From positions 399,441-441,518 of the forward strand of contig DS999222.1 of assembly GCA_000156295.1 (NCBI GenBank): 42,078 nucleotides of DNA, written 5' to 3'. Positions within the stretch are counted from its first letter, which is position 1; each line of letters begins with the position of its first letter. This document shows, one piece after another, positions 27,917-34,807 of this stretch. The notes under the pieces are model-generated. The model ran no database searches, had not been told where the DNA came from, and saw only the letters and a program-made list of their open reading frames with translations. The DNA is from a marine gamma proteobacterium HTCC2148 (GTDB lineage: Bacteria > Pseudomonadota > Gammaproteobacteria > Pseudomonadales > Halieaceae). A program made the translations under genes and the position numbers.

Positions 27917-29074
27917 ATGATGGCAGCAATGGATGCACAGAGCGAGGAAGCTAACTTGCTTCGCGACATGATTGGTAGATTTTGTGAGACCGAGGTCGAC
28001 CCATTCTACGACCAGTGGGAGCGAGACGAGGTGCTGCCGCGGGATATCTGGTTTAAGTTGGGGGCGGCCGGGTTTCTGTGCGTAGACATACCCGAGGCTT
28101 ATGGGGGTGCAGGTGGCACTTTTGATATGAGCATGGTGATCAATGCCGAATTCAGCCGCCGGGGCTATCCGTCGCTGGGCGGCAACATGACTGTCCACAG
28201 TGACATCGTGGCGCACTACCTGCTCAATCATGGCACCGAAGAACAGAAGCAGCATTACCTGCCCATCATGATAAGTGGCGAATGTATCGGTGCCGTGGCA
28301 ATGACCGAACCTGGTGCCGGTAGTGACTTGCAGGGAGTGCGCACCAGTGCGAGACGGGACGGTGACGACTGGATTATCAATGGCTCCAAAACATTTATCA
28401 CTAACGGTCAGCTCTGTGACATGGTTGTCACGGTTGCCCGAACCGACCCTGATGCACCGGGCTCCCGAGGCCTGTCGCTGTTTATGGTCGATACCAACAA
28501 AACCGGATTTAGCCGTGGTCGTAATCTGGAAAAGTTGGGACTGCACGCTGCAGACACCTCGGAGCTGTTTTACCAGGACGTGCGTTTGCCAGCCACGGCA
28601 TTGCTTGGTGAACTGCACCGGGGTTTCATTGCGTTAATGCAGGAACTGCCCCGCGAAAGGTTGGCGCTGGCTGTAGGTGCTGTCGCCGCGATGGAAGGCG
28701 CGTTATCAATGACGGTGGATTACGTAAAAGAGCGCGAGGCTTTTGGAGCGCCGCTATCAAAGTTGCAAAATACGCGCTTTAAGATGGCTGAGATGCAAAC
28801 GGAGTATCGGCTTAACAATGCTTTCGTTAACGAATGTATCGACAAATACAATGCTGGCGAACTGGATGCGGCGACAGCTTCAATGGCTAAATATGCCACT
28901 ACAGAAGCGCAGTGCCGGGTTGTGGACGGTTGTTTGCAAATGTTTGGGGGTTACGGCTACATGCGCGAATACCCAATTTCCCGTGCCTATGCTGATGCTC
29001 GTATTCAGCGCATTTACGGTGGCACGTCCGAAATTATGCAGGAGCTGGTAGCCCGCGACGTATTGGACGGTTAA
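27917..29074 (+). CDS. Acyl-CoA dehydrogenase, long-chain (LCAD)-like
   Basis: Flavoprotein that forms the 2,3 double bond of acyl-CoA at the first step of beta-oxidation. The 385-residue product has the family motifs AMTEPGAGSDLQGVRT, MFGGYGYMREYPISRAYADAR and IYGGTSEIMQELVAR. The catalytic-Glu position of medium-chain enzymes (IYEGT) is Gly here (IYGGT). In LCAD and its relatives the base instead lies in helix G, and this protein has the matching PRERL motif with Glu247, so I infer LCAD-type chemistry. The start is one of three close in-frame ATGs (27917, 27920, 27929). It is divergent from fadH with 161 bp between, which suggests shared control of fatty-acid degradation. Confidence 0.93.
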   Translation: MMAAMDAQSEEANLLRDMIGRFCETEVDPFYDQWERDEVLPRDIWFKLGAAGFLCVDIPEAYGGAGGTFDMSMVINAEFSRRGYPSLGGNMTVHSDIVAHYLLNHGTEEQKQHYLPIMISGECIGAVAMTEPGAGSDLQGVRTSARRDGDDWIINGSKTFITNGQLCDMVVTVARTDPDAPGSRGLSLFMVDTNKTGFSRGRNLEKLGLHAADTSELFYQDVRLPATALLGELHRGFIALMQELPRERLALAVGAVAAMEGALSMTVDYVKEREAFGAPLSKLQNTRFKMAEMQTEYRLNNAFVNECIDKYNAGELDAATASMAKYATTEAQCRVVDGCLQMFGGYGYMREYPISRAYADARIQRIYGGTSEIMQELVARDVLDG

Positions 29075-29299
29075 CCAAACCTCCGTTCAGTGAAACTGTG
29101 AATGAAGGAATTAGAGGGTCGCTCGGCGCACGTGACCAGGAATGCTGCTGGCAGAGGCGGGGCGATCATCAATCCCTTGCCCGGGCTGTCGTTTGGGCAG
29201 CAGTCTTTTGAGTTAGTGCCTAGCCCGTTGTATTTTCCTGCATGGCATTTATGCCGGTTGCGACGCGGGGTACCAGCCCCCGGCTCGGAAAGCTAAATT
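29075..29299. other. Intergenic stretch without recognisable genes
   Basis: Together with the remnant that follows, this makes about 530 bp between the acyl-CoA dehydrogenase and the lipoprotein gene. A short plus-strand frame (29102-29296) has no protein-like features. On the minus strand a second frame (about 29240-29440) also reads plausibly (NFCAEADASFTYPVDGEC) but is closed by a stop upstream. I see no terminator. Confidence 0.35.
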
Positions 29300-29641
29300 T
29301 CACCGGTGCGTTGAAGCAGTCCTGCTTCGCTGGATGCTTAGCACCGCTGCACTCACCATCAACAGGGTAAGTAAAAGAAGCATCGGCTTCGGCACAGAAG
29401 TTACTGGAATCGGGGGCAGGGCACGCAACGCAAGGCTATAGTGCGACTCACCGTAAAGCTTGACGACATAGCTGCGGAAACCTCCGCAACGTTGGTTATC
29501 GTGAGTGCAAAAGCGATAATTTTCGCTTCCAGCGAAAGTTCTGTGACAGCTGTGCCGGGCGCTATTATCCCCACTGTCTACATTGCCTGATTGGTGTTTT
29601 GGCTTTACTGGTTGCAGTAAGCCTGGAATTGCTCCTGCGAA
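29300..29641 (-). pseudogene. Remnant with PEP-CTERM-like C-terminal sorting tail
   Basis: The minus strand is open for 113 codons with no ATG, GTG or TTG near the beginning, so it is not called as a normal gene. The reading includes FCTHDNQRCGGFRSYVVKLYG and ends with SVPKP, a run of hydrophobic residues (MLLLLTLLMVSAAVLSI) and a basic end (QRSR...HR). That architecture, a Pro-containing turn, one membrane helix and a short Arg-rich end, is what PEP-CTERM/IPTL-CTERM exosortase-type tails look like. It begins inside the 3' end of the lipoprotein gene in another frame. I interpret it as the 3' part of a broken surface-protein gene; chance cannot be excluded. Confidence 0.3.
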
Positions 29642-29850
29642 TTATCAAAACCCTTGGCTTTCGCGAGCTGCCACGGCCTTTCGCATTGATTGGTCAGTGC
29701 GCACCACTGATAACCAGCCGAAGGAATGCAGCCATGCTGATCTCTATCTGCGCCAGTGAGGCCCTGCTTGGTTGAGACGGGTACGTCGCCTGCACTGCAT
29801 CCACCGAGGCAGACAGAGATCATCAGGACGGTGATGAGAGAGAATTTCAT
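29605..29850 (-). CDS. Small Cys-rich lipoprotein
   Basis: An 81-residue lipoprotein: signal peptide with lipobox-like CLGGC (Cys18). The mature part carries HGCIPSAGYQWCALTNQCERPWQLAKAKGF. The spacing C-x8-C-x5-C with SAGYxWC and RPWE/Q-L is a recurring small-lipoprotein motif; its function is unknown to me. The gene starts 6 bp after the dsbB stop, so it is co-translated with dsbB, and its cysteines could make it a disulfide-forming substrate or partner (inference). Confidence 0.75.
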   Translation of the reverse strand: MKFSLITVLMISVCLGGCSAGDVPVSTKQGLTGADRDQHGCIPSAGYQWCALTNQCERPWQLAKAKGFDNSQEQFQAYCNQ

Positions 29851-29856
29851 TGGGTA

Positions 29857-30402
29857 TCAGTCCTGAAACAGCCAGTATTGTTCGGGGTTATCCGGACAGG
29901 TTCCCGGGCCGCACTCAGAAAATGCAGCGAGGGCATTAAGGCTAATAATGATGGTAATTACCACTATTGCCAGTTTGCACAATAGCGGCTGCTGCCGCCA
30001 TTGAAGCCAGCCAAGATCATCATATTGTCGTGGCAGGCTGCTGATCATTGCGATTGCAGCAATCATGAAAGCAAACAATAGAAAAGCCCACGTGTAGAAG
30101 TGCAGCCCAAGAAACGGCGAACCATACCCGGGTGTTCCCGGGATGACATGCAAGCTAACCTGTCGCAATGCCATAGCCCCGCCTGCAACAGACGCCGCAA
30201 TAGCAAAGCCATAGTGGGAAGGACGCGGGCCGTGGGTAACGTTGAGCAGTAGACCGATGCTGACGGCCACAAACCCTAAACGCTGGAGGAGACACAGTGG
30301 ACAGGGTAATTCGTGATTTACAAACTGGTCTGCAAATGCGTAAGTTAACATGGCGCTGATAGCGATAATGCCTAATGCATTTAACTGACGGTAAGGGTGC
30401 AT
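29857..30402 (-). CDS. dsbB: Disulfide bond formation protein DsbB
   Basis: Inner-membrane quinone reductase that reoxidises DsbA. The protein (about 181 residues) has the first catalytic pair in PCPLCLLQRLGFV after the first membrane helix, several further helices, a periplasmic loop with HVIPGTPGYGSPFLGLHFYTW, and a C-terminal pair in SECGPGTCPDNPEQYW after an additional last helix. The latter pattern is typical of a DsbB branch that differs from E. coli DsbB, where the second pair lies in the second periplasmic loop. I use the ATG at 30402; a GTG at 30414 is also in frame and directly follows the stop of the small upstream gene. No DsbA is in the window. Confidence 0.88.
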   Translation of the reverse strand: MHPYRQLNALGIIAISAMLTYAFADQFVNHELPCPLCLLQRLGFVAVSIGLLLNVTHGPRPSHYGFAIAASVAGGAMALRQVSLHVIPGTPGYGSPFLGLHFYTWAFLLFAFMIAAIAMISSLPRQYDDLGWLQWRQQPLLCKLAIVVITIIISLNALAAFSECGPGTCPDNPEQYWLFQD

Positions 30403-30414
30403 AGTCTCTACCAC

Positions 30415-30570
30415 TTACAATAAAATTGGCAGTTCATCGCTGGCGTGATGGAAAAACCACAGCAGAGACAGAAAAAGCGAGAGATAAGCTCCCGCCAGTG
30501 CCAGGCTTTTTTTACCTCGCAATGCGAGTCCGGCAGTGACAAAAAACAATGAAAATAATAGTGCGATCAT
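30415..30570 (-). CDS. DUF5993-like small membrane protein
   Basis: A 51-residue protein starting MIALLFSLFFVTAGLALRGK, with a second hydrophobic helix ending LLWFFHHASDELPILL. The two-helix layout with a basic RGKK turn and a WFxHHAxD end fits DUF5993, a small family found next to dsbB-like genes. It has AAGGGGG about 8 bp before its ATG at 30570, and its stop touches the possible GTG of dsbB, so the two are translationally linked. It may assist the disulfide-bond system; this is inferred from position only. Confidence 0.75.
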   Translation of the reverse strand: MIALLFSLFFVTAGLALRGKKSLALAGAYLSLFLSLLWFFHHASDELPILL

Positions 30571-30766
30571 GTCGCAACCCCCTTCAATGTTGACCCATGC
30601 TTTACGACAATGGTGCCACCAGTATAGCCCATGCGATTAGCCTGCGATTTCCACCGCTATCGATTGATGGCGCGCGTTACTTATTCGATCACCGACCTCG
30701 GTGAGTCCAGTGTCGAAATGGTTATTGATAATGTGACCGCCGCTGCAATCACTGCTTCAACTCAAC

Positions 30767-31306
30767 TTAAAGCAACAGGGCCTCCAGGGCCTCGATATGA
30801 GGGTCTCTTTCCCCCAGCTCTCTGAGTGATTGCGCCAAACGCAGCACATACTCACGGTTGCTGCCGCTGGGTCCATGGGACTTCCGTATATGACCCGCTA
30901 ACTCCTCGATTGATGCTGGCCCGAGGAAAGCTGGGTTCTCTTGGCTGGCCACGTAAACAACACCGCTGACGTTCTCTTTCTGCTGATGCAACTCGATAGG
31001 GCAGTGGAAGCGTCGATAGCCATTTTTTTCCCTATGATCTAGATGTTTAAAAACTGTCGGCTCTACCAAGTAGGCAACGCCTTTGCACAGCGCTTCCTTT
31101 TTAGGGACTAGGGTGACTACTCTCCCTGGAGATTCAGGTGTGCCTCTGTGGTCGTGGGAGCCCTGCCAAAAACGACGTTGCCAGCCGATGATCGTGGCTA
31201 CTTCACGTTGTAAAAAAGGAAAGTCCACTTTGTAGATGAGCGATCCGTAGCCGAAGACCCAGGTGGGCTGGTAAAGGGGTTGTTCTTCGCTGGAGGTATA
31301 TGCCAA
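30767..31306 (-). CDS. Gamma-glutamylcyclotransferase, ChaC-like
   Basis: A 179-residue protein of the ChaC/GGCT fold. It has the substrate-loop motif WVFGYGSLIY near residue 20, GWQRRFWQGSHDHRGTP and the catalytic-type Glu in LDHREKNGYRR. ChaC proteins cleave glutathione to 5-oxoproline and Cys-Gly in the cytosol. The length and motif order match bacterial ChaC. The only start before the core is a TTG at 31306 with no visible ribosome-binding site, so translation may be weak or coupled to the upstream gene, whose stop lies 72 bp away. Confidence 0.85.
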   Translation of the reverse strand: MAYTSSEEQPLYQPTWVFGYGSLIYKVDFPFLQREVATIIGWQRRFWQGSHDHRGTPESPGRVVTLVPKKEALCKGVAYLVEPTVFKHLDHREKNGYRRFHCPIELHQQKENVSGVVYVASQENPAFLGPASIEELAGHIRKSHGPSGSNREYVLRLAQSLRELGERDPHIEALEALLL

Positions 31307-31378
31307 TGCGTTAGTTAGACAACGAGGGCTAAAAATGTAAAGAGCAGCATAGCAATCCAGATGACGTTCGAAGCAGTA

Positions 31379-32302
31379 CTACGCGTGTTCCAGCTCCAGG
31401 CCGGCTTTGTGCCTCAGTACTTTCGCTCTTCTGTCTTCACCATCGTGACTCCAGCCGGGTGCTTTCAGGATATAGCGTAACTTGTCAGCTGTTGTTTCGG
31501 CTCGTTTTACATCTGCCAGAATCGATGAATACTCGTGGGTTGCAACGTGTAACGGATGGTAAGACGTGATGTTGGTTGTCAGCCCATAAACGGGCGGCTC
31601 TCCTTCTGCTTCCGGAGAGAAAGTACCGAATAGCTTGTCCCAGATGATGAGTACACCTGCGTGATTGCAATCCAGGTAGCGGATGTTGGAGGCGTGGTGC
31701 ACGCGGTGATGAGATGGCGTGTTGAACACGTTCTCAAACCAGAGTGGTAGTTTGTCTATGAGCTCAGTATGCAGCCAGAACTGGTAAAACAGGTTGATGG
31801 ACATCATCAGGAAAATCATCATGGGATCGAACCCAAGTAAGGGCAGGGGCAGCCAGAAAGCATATTTGTGAACGCGTTCCGTGACGCCTTGTCGCAATGC
31901 GGTGGCGAAGTTCATTTTGACAGCGGAATGATGAGAGACATGGCCCGCCCATAATATACGTACCTCATGGTTGGCTCGATGCATACAGTAGTAGGTTATG
32001 TCATCAAGGAAGAACAACAACAGCCATGCCCACCATTGTCGTTGCACGATATCCGCCAAGGGACTGATGCTGTGCAGGAAGTAAAATGCGATCAGCGCCA
32101 GGAATTTCGGCAGGATATCCACAAAGACCACGAAGACAGTCATCCACAGCGAGGCAACAGTGTCTTGTTTCTCAAAGAGATGTCGCGACTGCTTGCGGTC
32201 AATGGCGACTTCGATCACCAGCGCCAACAGGAAAATTGGCAAGAAGACATACATCAGGTCATCTTTGGCGAACTCGTCTAGATAGAATTGCAGGTCATGC
32301 AT
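31379..32302 (-). CDS. Sterol desaturase / fatty acid hydroxylase superfamily protein
   Basis: A di-iron membrane oxygenase of about 307 residues. The histidine boxes are visible: CMHRANHEVR, HVSHHS and HHRVHHASN, separated by hydrophobic segments (for example YVFLPIFLLALVIEVAI and MMIFLMMSINLFY). Members hydroxylate or desaturate lipids at the membrane. The substrate here is unknown; the set of lipid-handling genes in the window suggests a fatty acid or steroid-like lipid. The longest frame begins with GTG at 32377, but homologue-like sequence begins at the ATG at 32302 (MHDLQFYLDEF), which I use. It is followed by the ChaC-like gene. Confidence 0.85.
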   Translation of the reverse strand: MHDLQFYLDEFAKDDLMYVFLPIFLLALVIEVAIDRKQSRHLFEKQDTVASLWMTVFVVFVDILPKFLALIAFYFLHSISPLADIVQRQWWAWLLLFFLDDITYYCMHRANHEVRILWAGHVSHHSAVKMNFATALRQGVTERVHKYAFWLPLPLLGFDPMMIFLMMSINLFYQFWLHTELIDKLPLWFENVFNTPSHHRVHHASNIRYLDCNHAGVLIIWDKLFGTFSPEAEGEPPVYGLTTNITSYHPLHVATHEYSSILADVKRAETTADKLRYILKAPGWSHDGEDRRAKVLRHKAGLELEHA

Positions 32303-32529
32303 GAAAGTGTCGCACTCGCAACAGAATCTCTCTTCTGTGGAGAGCACTGGATTAATTGATGGATCAGAAACTAGCACCCGGCGGGATGAAAAGTACAGCG
32401 AAAATATCGTGGTCGCTGGTCTCGCAAAGTCGTTGAGTGACTCGCGGCTTGGCGGGGTATCGGAAATTGGCTCGGTGGGTTAGCGGTTCTGGTCGAAAGT
32501 GATCTGCTTCTTTGGCAATAATCTGCGAT

Positions 32530-32552
32530 ATGAATTGCAAAATGCAATTCAT
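32530..32552. promoter_or_regulatory. Perfect inverted repeat, possible operator
   Basis: Ten-base arms (ATGAATTGCA at 32530-32539 and TGCAATTCAT at 32543-32552) flank AAA. It lies about 240 bp upstream of the sigma-54 regulator gene. Its length and symmetry suit a dimeric DNA-binding protein; the protein is unknown. Confidence 0.5.
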
Positions 32553-32642
32553 TATGCATATATGATCATGCCTTGAACGCTTTATCGCATTAGCGACCTA
32601 AAATAAATCTATATTTATCAGTAAATTATTTATTTTCGGGAG

Positions 32643-32667
32643 CATATTTCCTATTTTGGGAAATATG
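32643..32667. promoter_or_regulatory. Perfect inverted repeat, possible operator
   Basis: Nine-base arms (CATATTTCC at 32643-32651 and GGAAATATG at 32659-32667) flank a 7-base spacer. It lies about 125 bp upstream of the sigma-54 regulator start, between the first inverted repeat and the heptamer array. It differs in sequence from the first repeat, so it may be read by a different regulator. Confidence 0.5.
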
Positions 32668-32704
32668 GCATGAATTTTGAAACAATCATTTGGAGATTTA
32701 ATAC

Positions 32705-32767
32705 TTAAATATTAAATATTAAATATTAAATATTAAATGTTAAATGTTAAATGTTAAGCGTTAAATC
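32705..32767 (+). repeat. Nine tandem heptanucleotides (TTAAATR) in the 5' leader
   Basis: Four copies of TTAAATA are followed by three of TTAAATG and two diverged copies (TTAAGCG and TTAAATC), without gaps. The array ends 24 bp before the first gene of the H-NOX operon. Because a 7-base unit does not match the helical repeat, changes in copy number would shift spacing between upstream sites and the ribosome-binding region. Confidence 0.9.
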
Positions 32768-32791
32768 CAGCAGAAGCCCAGAGAGACAGTG

Positions 32792-34219
32792 ATGAACTCC
32801 AAGATAAAAGTACTGATGGTTGAGGATAGCGTCTCGCTTTCCGCGATTTATATGGCCTACCTCGAAGGCACGGACTACGACCTGGTCACAGCTGAAACTC
32901 TAGGCTCTGCTCACGCGGCCCTGGGTGCCTTCAAACCAGATATTGTTTTGCTAGACATAGAGTTGCCGGACGGCAATGGTTTGGATTTTCTTACGGCGAC
33001 AACAGCGTTGGAAAACTCGCCGAAAGTTATAGTAATGACGGCCTATGGCACATCGGATATGGCCGTAGATGCAATCCGTAAAGGTGCGTTTGATTTTTTG
33101 ACTAAGCCTTTCGACGCCGCCAGGTTAATAGTCACGCTGGATAATGCTGCTGCTCAGATGACGCTTGGCAAACAGGTGCAGGCGCTGGCAAAGCTGGAGA
33201 GGGATAGCTACTGCAACTTTATCGGGAAGTCGCTAGCAATGCAGTCAGTCTACAAAACAATAGACTCACTGGCGCCCAGTGATGCTACCGCCTTTATTGT
33301 AGGCGAGAGCGGAACCGGTAAGGAACTCGCAGCCGAAGCCATTCACCAGCAAAGCCCAAGACGAGGTGCCGAGTTTATTGCGATTAACTGTGGAGCTATC
33401 CCGGGCGAGCTAATGGAAAGCGAACTCTTTGGTCATGTAAAGGGAGCTTTCACCGGAGCCAGTGCCAATCGCGACGGGGCTGCCTGCATTGCTGACGGCG
33501 GTACACTTTTTTTGGACGAGATATGTGAGATGGGCCTGGAATTGCAAAAAAAGCTCTTGCGTTTCATCCAGACGGGCAGTTTTCGTAAGGTCGGCAGTAA
33601 CACGCTGGAACAGGTAGATGTGCGCTTTGTCTGCGCCACCAATCGCAACCCGATTGTTGAAGTCAGTGAGGGTCGGTTTCGAGAGGACCTTTTTTATCGG
33701 CTACATGTGGTTCCCGTCTCTATGCCACCACTGCGAGAGCGTGAAGACGATGTGCTAATGATTGCAAACCACTTCCTGCGGCAATTTAGTACAGCAGCCG
33801 GAAAGAGCTTCGAAGGTTTCTCCGAAGACGCAGCAGTAGCTATCCAGCGTTATCCTTGGCCGGGTAACATCCGGCAATTGCAGAACACAATGCAGCAGGT
33901 TGTAGTGCTCAATGACGGCCCTCTCGTAGATGTGCAGACCCTGCCTGGCTCGATAACGAGCGGTGCTCTGGGAATCAGCAAAACGCGAGCAGTTGAATCC
34001 CCTGCTCCATCGCCAGTAGCGGCAAGACTGGTTGCTCCAGAGGAATCTCATCTGGCTCGCCGAGAGCAGATTGAACCACTGTGGTTAACGGAAAAAAAGG
34101 CGATAGAAGCTGCGATAGCTGCCTGCGAAAGCAATATTAATCGCGCGGCTGGTTTGCTCGAAATAGCGCCGTCTACTCTATATCGCAAGCTGCAGTCCTG
34201 GAAAGCAGCCGAGGTCTGA
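32792..34219 (+). CDS. Sigma-54-dependent response regulator, LuxO/NtrC type
   Basis: A 475-residue enhancer-binding activator. The receiver (3-120) has the phospho-acceptor Asp55 in VLLDIELPDGNG and Lys105 in LTKPFD. The AAA+ domain has Walker A GESGTGKE (171-178), the sigma-54 contact loop GAFTGA (218-223), Walker B GGTLFLDE (236-243) and YPWPGNIRQL. The C-terminal HTH (about 445-467) has INRAAGLLEIAPSTLYRKL. This resembles LuxO and other NtrC-class regulators. It activates sigma-54 promoters after phosphorylation. GAGAG sits 6-7 bp before the ATG at 32792; the GTG at 32789 is less likely. It is the first gene of an operon with H-NOX and a hybrid kinase, so the kinase most likely phosphorylates it. 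Confidence 0.93.
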   Translation: MNSKIKVLMVEDSVSLSAIYMAYLEGTDYDLVTAETLGSAHAALGAFKPDIVLLDIELPDGNGLDFLTATTALENSPKVIVMTAYGTSDMAVDAIRKGAFDFLTKPFDAARLIVTLDNAAAQMTLGKQVQALAKLERDSYCNFIGKSLAMQSVYKTIDSLAPSDATAFIVGESGTGKELAAEAIHQQSPRRGAEFIAINCGAIPGELMESELFGHVKGAFTGASANRDGAACIADGGTLFLDEICEMGLELQKKLLRFIQTGSFRKVGSNTLEQVDVRFVCATNRNPIVEVSEGRFREDLFYRLHVVPVSMPPLREREDDVLMIANHFLRQFSTAAGKSFEGFSEDAAVAIQRYPWPGNIRQLQNTMQQVVVLNDGPLVDVQTLPGSITSGALGISKTRAVESPAPSPVAARLVAPEESHLARREQIEPLWLTEKKAIEAAIAACESNINRAAGLLEIAPSTLYRKLQSWKAAEV

Positions 34220-34255
34220 ATACCAAAATCCCAAGAACTGAGGAGAAATTTTCGC

Positions 34256-34807
34256 ATGTACGGGGTCATCAATAATTCCTTGAAAGAGATGATTTATGAA
34301 AAGTTTGGTGAAGACAAATGGCAGCAAGTATTAAGCGTGTCGGGAGTGCCCGACGATTCATTTCTTAGTATGCGCAGTTACGATGACGCCCTCACTTATC
34401 GTTTAGCCAATGCCGCTTCCGAAGTGCTGGGCGCGCCAGTGAACGCATGCCTAGAAATGTTCGGGGAATACTGGGTGCTTGAAACTGCTACGAAGTCCTA
34501 CGGGATGCTAATGGATGCAGCCGGGAACGATATGTTGGAATTTCTTTCGAATATGAACAACTTACACGATCGAATCACCAGTACATTCCTTAATTATGTG
34601 CCCCCAGAGTTTTTTGTGGAATCAACCAACAATACCCATAAAATTCACTACGTTAGTCAACGCAAAGGACTGATTTCATTCGTTGTAGGGCTTCTCAAGG
34701 GTTTAGCGACTCGCTTTGGGCATGACCTTATTATCCTTGATCAATGTGATTTGGATGTGGACAAGGGCACGCACACGGTTTTTCAGGTAGAGCTTGTTCC
34801 GAAGTGA
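34256..34807 (+). CDS. H-NOX heme nitric oxide/oxygen-binding protein
   Basis: A 183-residue stand-alone heme sensor. It starts MYGVINNSLKEMIYEKFGED, the typical H-NOX N-terminus, and carries the proximal heme ligand His104 (NNLHDRI) and the propionate-binding motif Y-x-S-x-R at Tyr132, Ser134 and Arg136. Bacterial H-NOX proteins of this size bind NO and control an associated kinase or cyclase. The lack of an obvious distal Tyr would favour NO over oxygen, but I cannot confirm this from sequence alone. GAGGAGA lies about 10 bp before the ATG. Its stop overlaps the kinase start by 4 bp. Confidence 0.95.
   Translation: MYGVINNSLKEMIYEKFGEDKWQQVLSVSGVPDDSFLSMRSYDDALTYRLANAASEVLGAPVNACLEMFGEYWVLETATKSYGMLMDAAGNDMLEFLSNMNNLHDRITSTFLNYVPPEFFVESTNNTHKIHYVSQRKGLISFVVGLLKGLATRFGHDLIILDQCDLDVDKGTHTVFQVELVPK

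Larger units (their letters stand above)
32303..32791. other. AT-rich regulatory region before the H-NOX operon
   Basis: About 490 bp, the last 270 strongly AT-rich, with no gene I can support. It contains two perfect inverted repeats (32530-32552 and 32643-32667), both entered separately, and the heptamer array at 32705-32767. A TTGGCA...CTGC pair near 32513-32526 resembles a sigma-54 promoter, but the spacing is one base short, so I do not call it. Confidence 0.6.

Noticed and set aside
31307-31378. Short membrane-like reading (about 20 hydrophobic residues) between the desaturase and ChaC-like genes
   Set aside because: No start codon in frame and too short to support.
32511-32526. Sigma-54 promoter before the H-NOX operon
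   Set aside because: The GG and GC elements are one base too close, and sigma-54 spacing is strict.
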